Source: an uncultured Bacteroidota bacterium
GTDB lineage: Bacteria > Bacteroidota > Bacteroidia > Flavobacteriales > Flavobacteriaceae
NCBI GenBank assembly: GCA_902514615.1
Contig: CABXRG010000007.1
Span: forward strand, 1-44,657
Direction of reading: 5' to 3'
DNA length: 44,657 nt
The stretch's first letter is position 1, and each line of letters starts with the position of its first letter. The position numbers and the translations under genes were made by a program. The notes beneath the pieces were generated by a model, which was not told the origin of the DNA, did not search any database, and was given only the letters and a program-made list of their open reading frames with translations. Positions 42,451-44,657 of the stretch are shown piece by piece.

Positions 42451-43498
42451 ATTCCTCTACTAAAGGTCTTTCTAGGCTTTCTGTTTCAATTCCTATATTA
42501 GATCTGTTAGATGTTAGCTTGGTAATGTCTTTATCAATTTTTTTAAATTCTTTATTACTTACATTATAGTGATTGACAACTGTCCCTAAACTATTACCCA
42601 GCTTTTCATGGTAGGTTAAATAAGCTTTAAGATGGTTACCTAGCTTTTCAATATTCATTTGAATTTCACTTATTGATTCTTCAACCTTCATGTTGTTTAA
42701 AGCTTTATTAGTAACCTGAAGCATTGGAAATAAACTCATTGGTGATACGATCATCACCTTCTTTTGGTAAGCATAAGAAACTAGATCTCTTTGATTAATT
42801 TTTAAAGATCCAACTTTATTGTTTAGTAGATCTTGGTAAAGACCATCTGCAGGAATAAACATATAAGCATAGTCAACTGTCCCTTCGTTGGGTCTTATAT
42901 ATTTAGAAGTTTCATCAATTCTATTTTTAATATCATTTTTAAATTTCTTTTCAAGATCATTTAATCTATCCGTATCAGTTTCATCACTTTCTATCATTTT
43001 ATTATAATTATCTAGAGAGAACTTTGCATCAATTGGAATAATAAATTCCCCCACTTTAATTATAGCGTCTACAGCTTCGTTATTACTAAATGAGTATTGC
43101 ATTTGAAATAATTCAGGAGGTAAAACATTAGCTAAAAGATTCTCTAATTGTATTTCCCCAAGAATACCTCTTTGCTTTTGATTACCAAGAATCTTTTCAA
43201 GGGTTTTCATTTGATTGGCAAACGTTAAAACTTGCTCATTAGTTCCCTTAATTTTTTCAAGTTCTTTAGTCACCTTTTCAAGAGTATCAGACATGTTCTT
43301 TTGATCTTGCTTTGAATCTTTAATTTGATCAGCTAGATTTTTTGCAGACTCTAACTTGAAAGCTTCAACTAAATTATCAAGCTTTGATTCGATTTCTTTT
43401 TTGTTTTCTTGAGAGTTAGTCTCAATTTGTTTTTTTATTAAAAAATAAAGCCCAAATAGAGATCCAGCAAGAACTATTAAAATGAATAAATATTCCAT
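42449..43498 (-). CDS. rmuC: RmuC-family DNA recombination protein
   Basis: 349 residues: one N-terminal membrane helix (about 3-20), a long coiled coil (about 25-105), then the restriction-endonuclease-like domain with GILGEIQLENLL and the acidic pair plus lysine in VDAIIKVGEFIIPIDAKF (PD-(D/E)XK pattern). YAYMFIPADGLY and MIVSPMSLFPML are family landmarks. RmuC limits DNA inversion between repeats in E. coli; the biochemistry is unproven. Stop codon lies in the T-run of the opposite-strand small RNA or terminator. Confidence 0.9.
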   Translation of the reverse strand: MEYLFILIVLAGSLFGLYFLIKKQIETNSQENKKEIESKLDNLVEAFKLESAKNLADQIKDSKQDQKNMSDTLEKVTKELEKIKGTNEQVLTFANQMKTLEKILGNQKQRGILGEIQLENLLANVLPPELFQMQYSFSNNEAVDAIIKVGEFIIPIDAKFSLDNYNKMIESDETDTDRLNDLEKKFKNDIKNRIDETSKYIRPNEGTVDYAYMFIPADGLYQDLLNNKVGSLKINQRDLVSYAYQKKVMIVSPMSLFPMLQVTNKALNNMKVEESISEIQMNIEKLGNHLKAYLTYHEKLGNSLGTVVNHYNVSNKEFKKIDKDITKLTSNRSNIGIETESLERPLVEE

Positions 43499-43541
43499 TA
43501 TCTAAATTTAATCAAAACACAATTATTAAAAGAGTATTTAA

Positions 43542-43571
43542 AAAAAAACCCTCATTAATGAGGGTTTTTTT
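43542..43571. terminator. Bidirectional terminator (30-bp perfect inverted repeat)
   Basis: Seven A, CCCTCATT, AATGAGGG, seven T: perfectly symmetric. It serves the minus-strand lipoprotein gene ending at 43587 and separates it from rmuC, which starts at 43498. Confidence 0.85.
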
Positions 43572-43586
43572 GTAGTTAAAAGAATT

Positions 43587-44219
43587 TTATTCTTTTGTAT
43601 AGATGAAATAATCTTGCATCGGATACATTACATGAGCGTAAGGAGTTCCATCAAACATGATATAGGGAGCACCTGAATTAAAATCAGTTGTCATTCCTTC
43701 TAGTGATGACGGATCAGCAGGCATTCTCATTAAATGAGGCCCAGATTCAATCCACTGACCTGGTTCTGCTTCTTCTTTAGTCATTACCATAGGTTTAGTG
43801 TTATCTTCTCCCATGTCTCCATGCAGCATCCATGCATACCCATCTTTATCCATAACAGGAACTTCTCCAGCAAAATAAGCACCTATCCACTTAAATACTT
43901 CTGCATCACCACAAAGTGGCATAGCTTCATGTGCATCAACCCACCCATTTTCAGGATCAGATTGACCTCTTGGATTAGCTGGTAAACATGTCCATCCATT
44001 AGTACCTTCTCTAAGAAGTTTTCCACCCATATCTGGCGGACCGTCAAATATTGTTGCATCAGCAGCTATGTAATCAGGAGCAGCTGTTGAATAAGCCCAT
44101 ATTTGCCATTCAGCAGATGTATGTGAGCCTTCTGGTTCCCCATTATTGGTTTGATTTTCAACTGGCATGTTACAACTTGCTACTAAAGCCAGTGTTAGTA
44201 TTAAATATAAATGTTTCAT
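43587..44219 (-). CDS. Lipoprotein of an uncharacterised secreted family, higher G+C
   Basis: 210 residues. Lipoprotein signal MKHLYLILTLALVASC (Cys16), then an Asn/Glu-rich linker and one globular domain. Recognisable stretches: IWAYSTAAPDYIAADATIFDG, LREGTNGWTCLPANPRG, MPLCGDAEVFKWIGAYFAG, WIESGPHLMRMPAD, and GAPYIMFDGTPYAHVMYPM. Two further Cys (in WTCLP and PLCGD) could form a disulfide. I recall proteins of this pattern in unrelated marine bacteria, without known function. Composition stands out: 49 of 120 bases are G or C at 43621-43740, against 17 of 60 in rmuC at 42481-42540, suggesting transfer or strong selection on codons. Confidence 0.75.
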   Translation of the reverse strand: MKHLYLILTLALVASCNMPVENQTNNGEPEGSHTSAEWQIWAYSTAAPDYIAADATIFDGPPDMGGKLLREGTNGWTCLPANPRGQSDPENGWVDAHEAMPLCGDAEVFKWIGAYFAGEVPVMDKDGYAWMLHGDMGEDNTKPMVMTKEEAEPGQWIESGPHLMRMPADPSSLEGMTTDFNSGAPYIMFDGTPYAHVMYPMQDYFIYTKE

Positions 44220-44241
44220 AATAGATTTATTTTATATAAAT

Positions 44242-44657
44242 CTAAAGAAAAACTGCTAACAACCCAAAAAACAAAAATTGAATGACTAAAATATTTGTTG
44301 ACAGGTTATACTCTTTATTTTTAACTGTTTTGAAAAAAACATATTGAAAACAAAATGAAAATATAAACCACCACAAATAATTAGAAAAGGGAACAGGTGA
44401 TATTATGAATTCCCAATAATCAAGTTTAGGTGCACTTTTTTCAATAAGAAGATCAATTAATACCATAAGAAATGAAGCAAATATTATCTTATAAATTATC
44501 TTCCCTTTTATAAGTTTATCTGATAAACTACCAGTAATAATAATCAACAATACCCAATTAAAACCAATTACATAAGGAACTTCAAAAATCTTTGGACCAA
44601 GATTATTACCGTAACTATATTCTCCAAAGAAAAGACCATAGTTAACTCCCAATATCT
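44242..44657 (-). CDS. Carotenoid biosynthesis protein (CruF/DUF422-like), N-terminus off window
   Basis: The frame is open to the right edge; the visible 138 residues are the C-terminal part. LGVNYGLFFGEYSYGNNLGPKIFEVPYVIGFNWVLL matches the conserved GVNxGxxFGxYxYG core of the DUF422/CruF family of carotenoid hydratases and related membrane enzymes. Two or three hydrophobic helices follow, with a conserved-looking LDYWEF. An apparent start at TTG 44652 is only the window edge effect, since homology continues upstream. Fits a pigment pathway with crtI at 28.5 kb. Confidence 0.75.
   Translation of the reverse strand, partial: ILGVNYGLFFGEYSYGNNLGPKIFEVPYVIGFNWVLLIIITGSLSDKLIKGKIIYKIIFASFLMVLIDLLIEKSAPKLDYWEFIISPVPFSNYLWWFIFSFCFQYVFFKTVKNKEYNLSTNILVIQFLFFGLLAVFL

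Noticed and set aside
1-44657. CRISPR array, transposase, integrase, phage genes or toxin-antitoxin pair
   Set aside because: No regularly spaced repeats and no recombinase, transposase, capsid or toxin-like frames were seen; the HTH gene's partners are membrane proteins, not a toxin family I recognise.

Overview
This 44.7 kb window is very AT-rich (about 28-30% G+C by eye) and gene-dense, with short spacers, many 1-8 nt overlaps and several convergent genes whose 3' ends overlap. Gene content points to a Bacteroidota, most likely a low-GC marine member of Flavobacteriales. The main evidence is the MoxR/DUF58/BatABCDE operon, a DnaE with an N-terminal proofreading exonuclease, a Bacteroidetes-type LpxH, an IPExxxVDY-family gene beside pyk, carotenoid genes, and TAnnTTTG-type promoter boxes. 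The exact genus cannot be read from the sequence.

Layout. 1-2.7 kb holds fragments and redox genes: a transporter tail, a broken azurin, a lipoprotein cytochrome c, an orphan gluconate-dehydrogenase subunit 3, and a cystathionine gamma-synthase lacking its N-terminus. 2.7-4.7 kb holds lpxH and hflX. 4.7-13.4 kb is one long operon (moxR, DUF58, BatD-like, batA, batB, batC, batD, batE). 13.4-24.6 kb is core housekeeping: cvpA, pheS, an ALDH7-type dehydrogenase, pyk, an IPExxxVDY gene, fabF, acpP, purN, rnhA, a PfkB kinase, purF and sodA. RNase III, which I expect between fabF and the IPExxxVDY gene, is absent. 24.6-28.6 kb is a single ORF fusing an AddA-like helicase to the C-terminal half of an AddB-like nuclease. 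28.5-37.2 kb holds crtI with a coupled 31-residue membrane peptide, a lipoprotein, a short metG, dnaE, trxA and tRNA-Asp.

37.2-39.3 kb is a small putative island. It lies between the intact tRNA-Asp and a 29-bp direct repeat of the tRNA 3' end, contains internal repeats near both ends, and carries a Crp/Fnr regulator and a polytopic membrane protein but no integrase. 39.4-41.1 kb holds a 4-TM protein and a three-gene operon (ExbB/MotA-like, 4-TM protein, XRE-type HTH). Upstream of that operon are two near-identical palindromes 34 bp apart around a promoter box. 41.1-44.7 kb holds dacB, a candidate small RNA, rmuC, a compositionally foreign lipoprotein, and a carotenoid (CruF/DUF422-like) gene running off the right edge.

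The most unusual items are the AddA-AddB fusion, the integrase-less tRNA-Asp mini-island, the twin-operator ExbB/HTH operon, the missing rnc with a start-codon-less neighbour, the candidate small RNA, and two damaged genes near the left end that may be real decay or assembly error.
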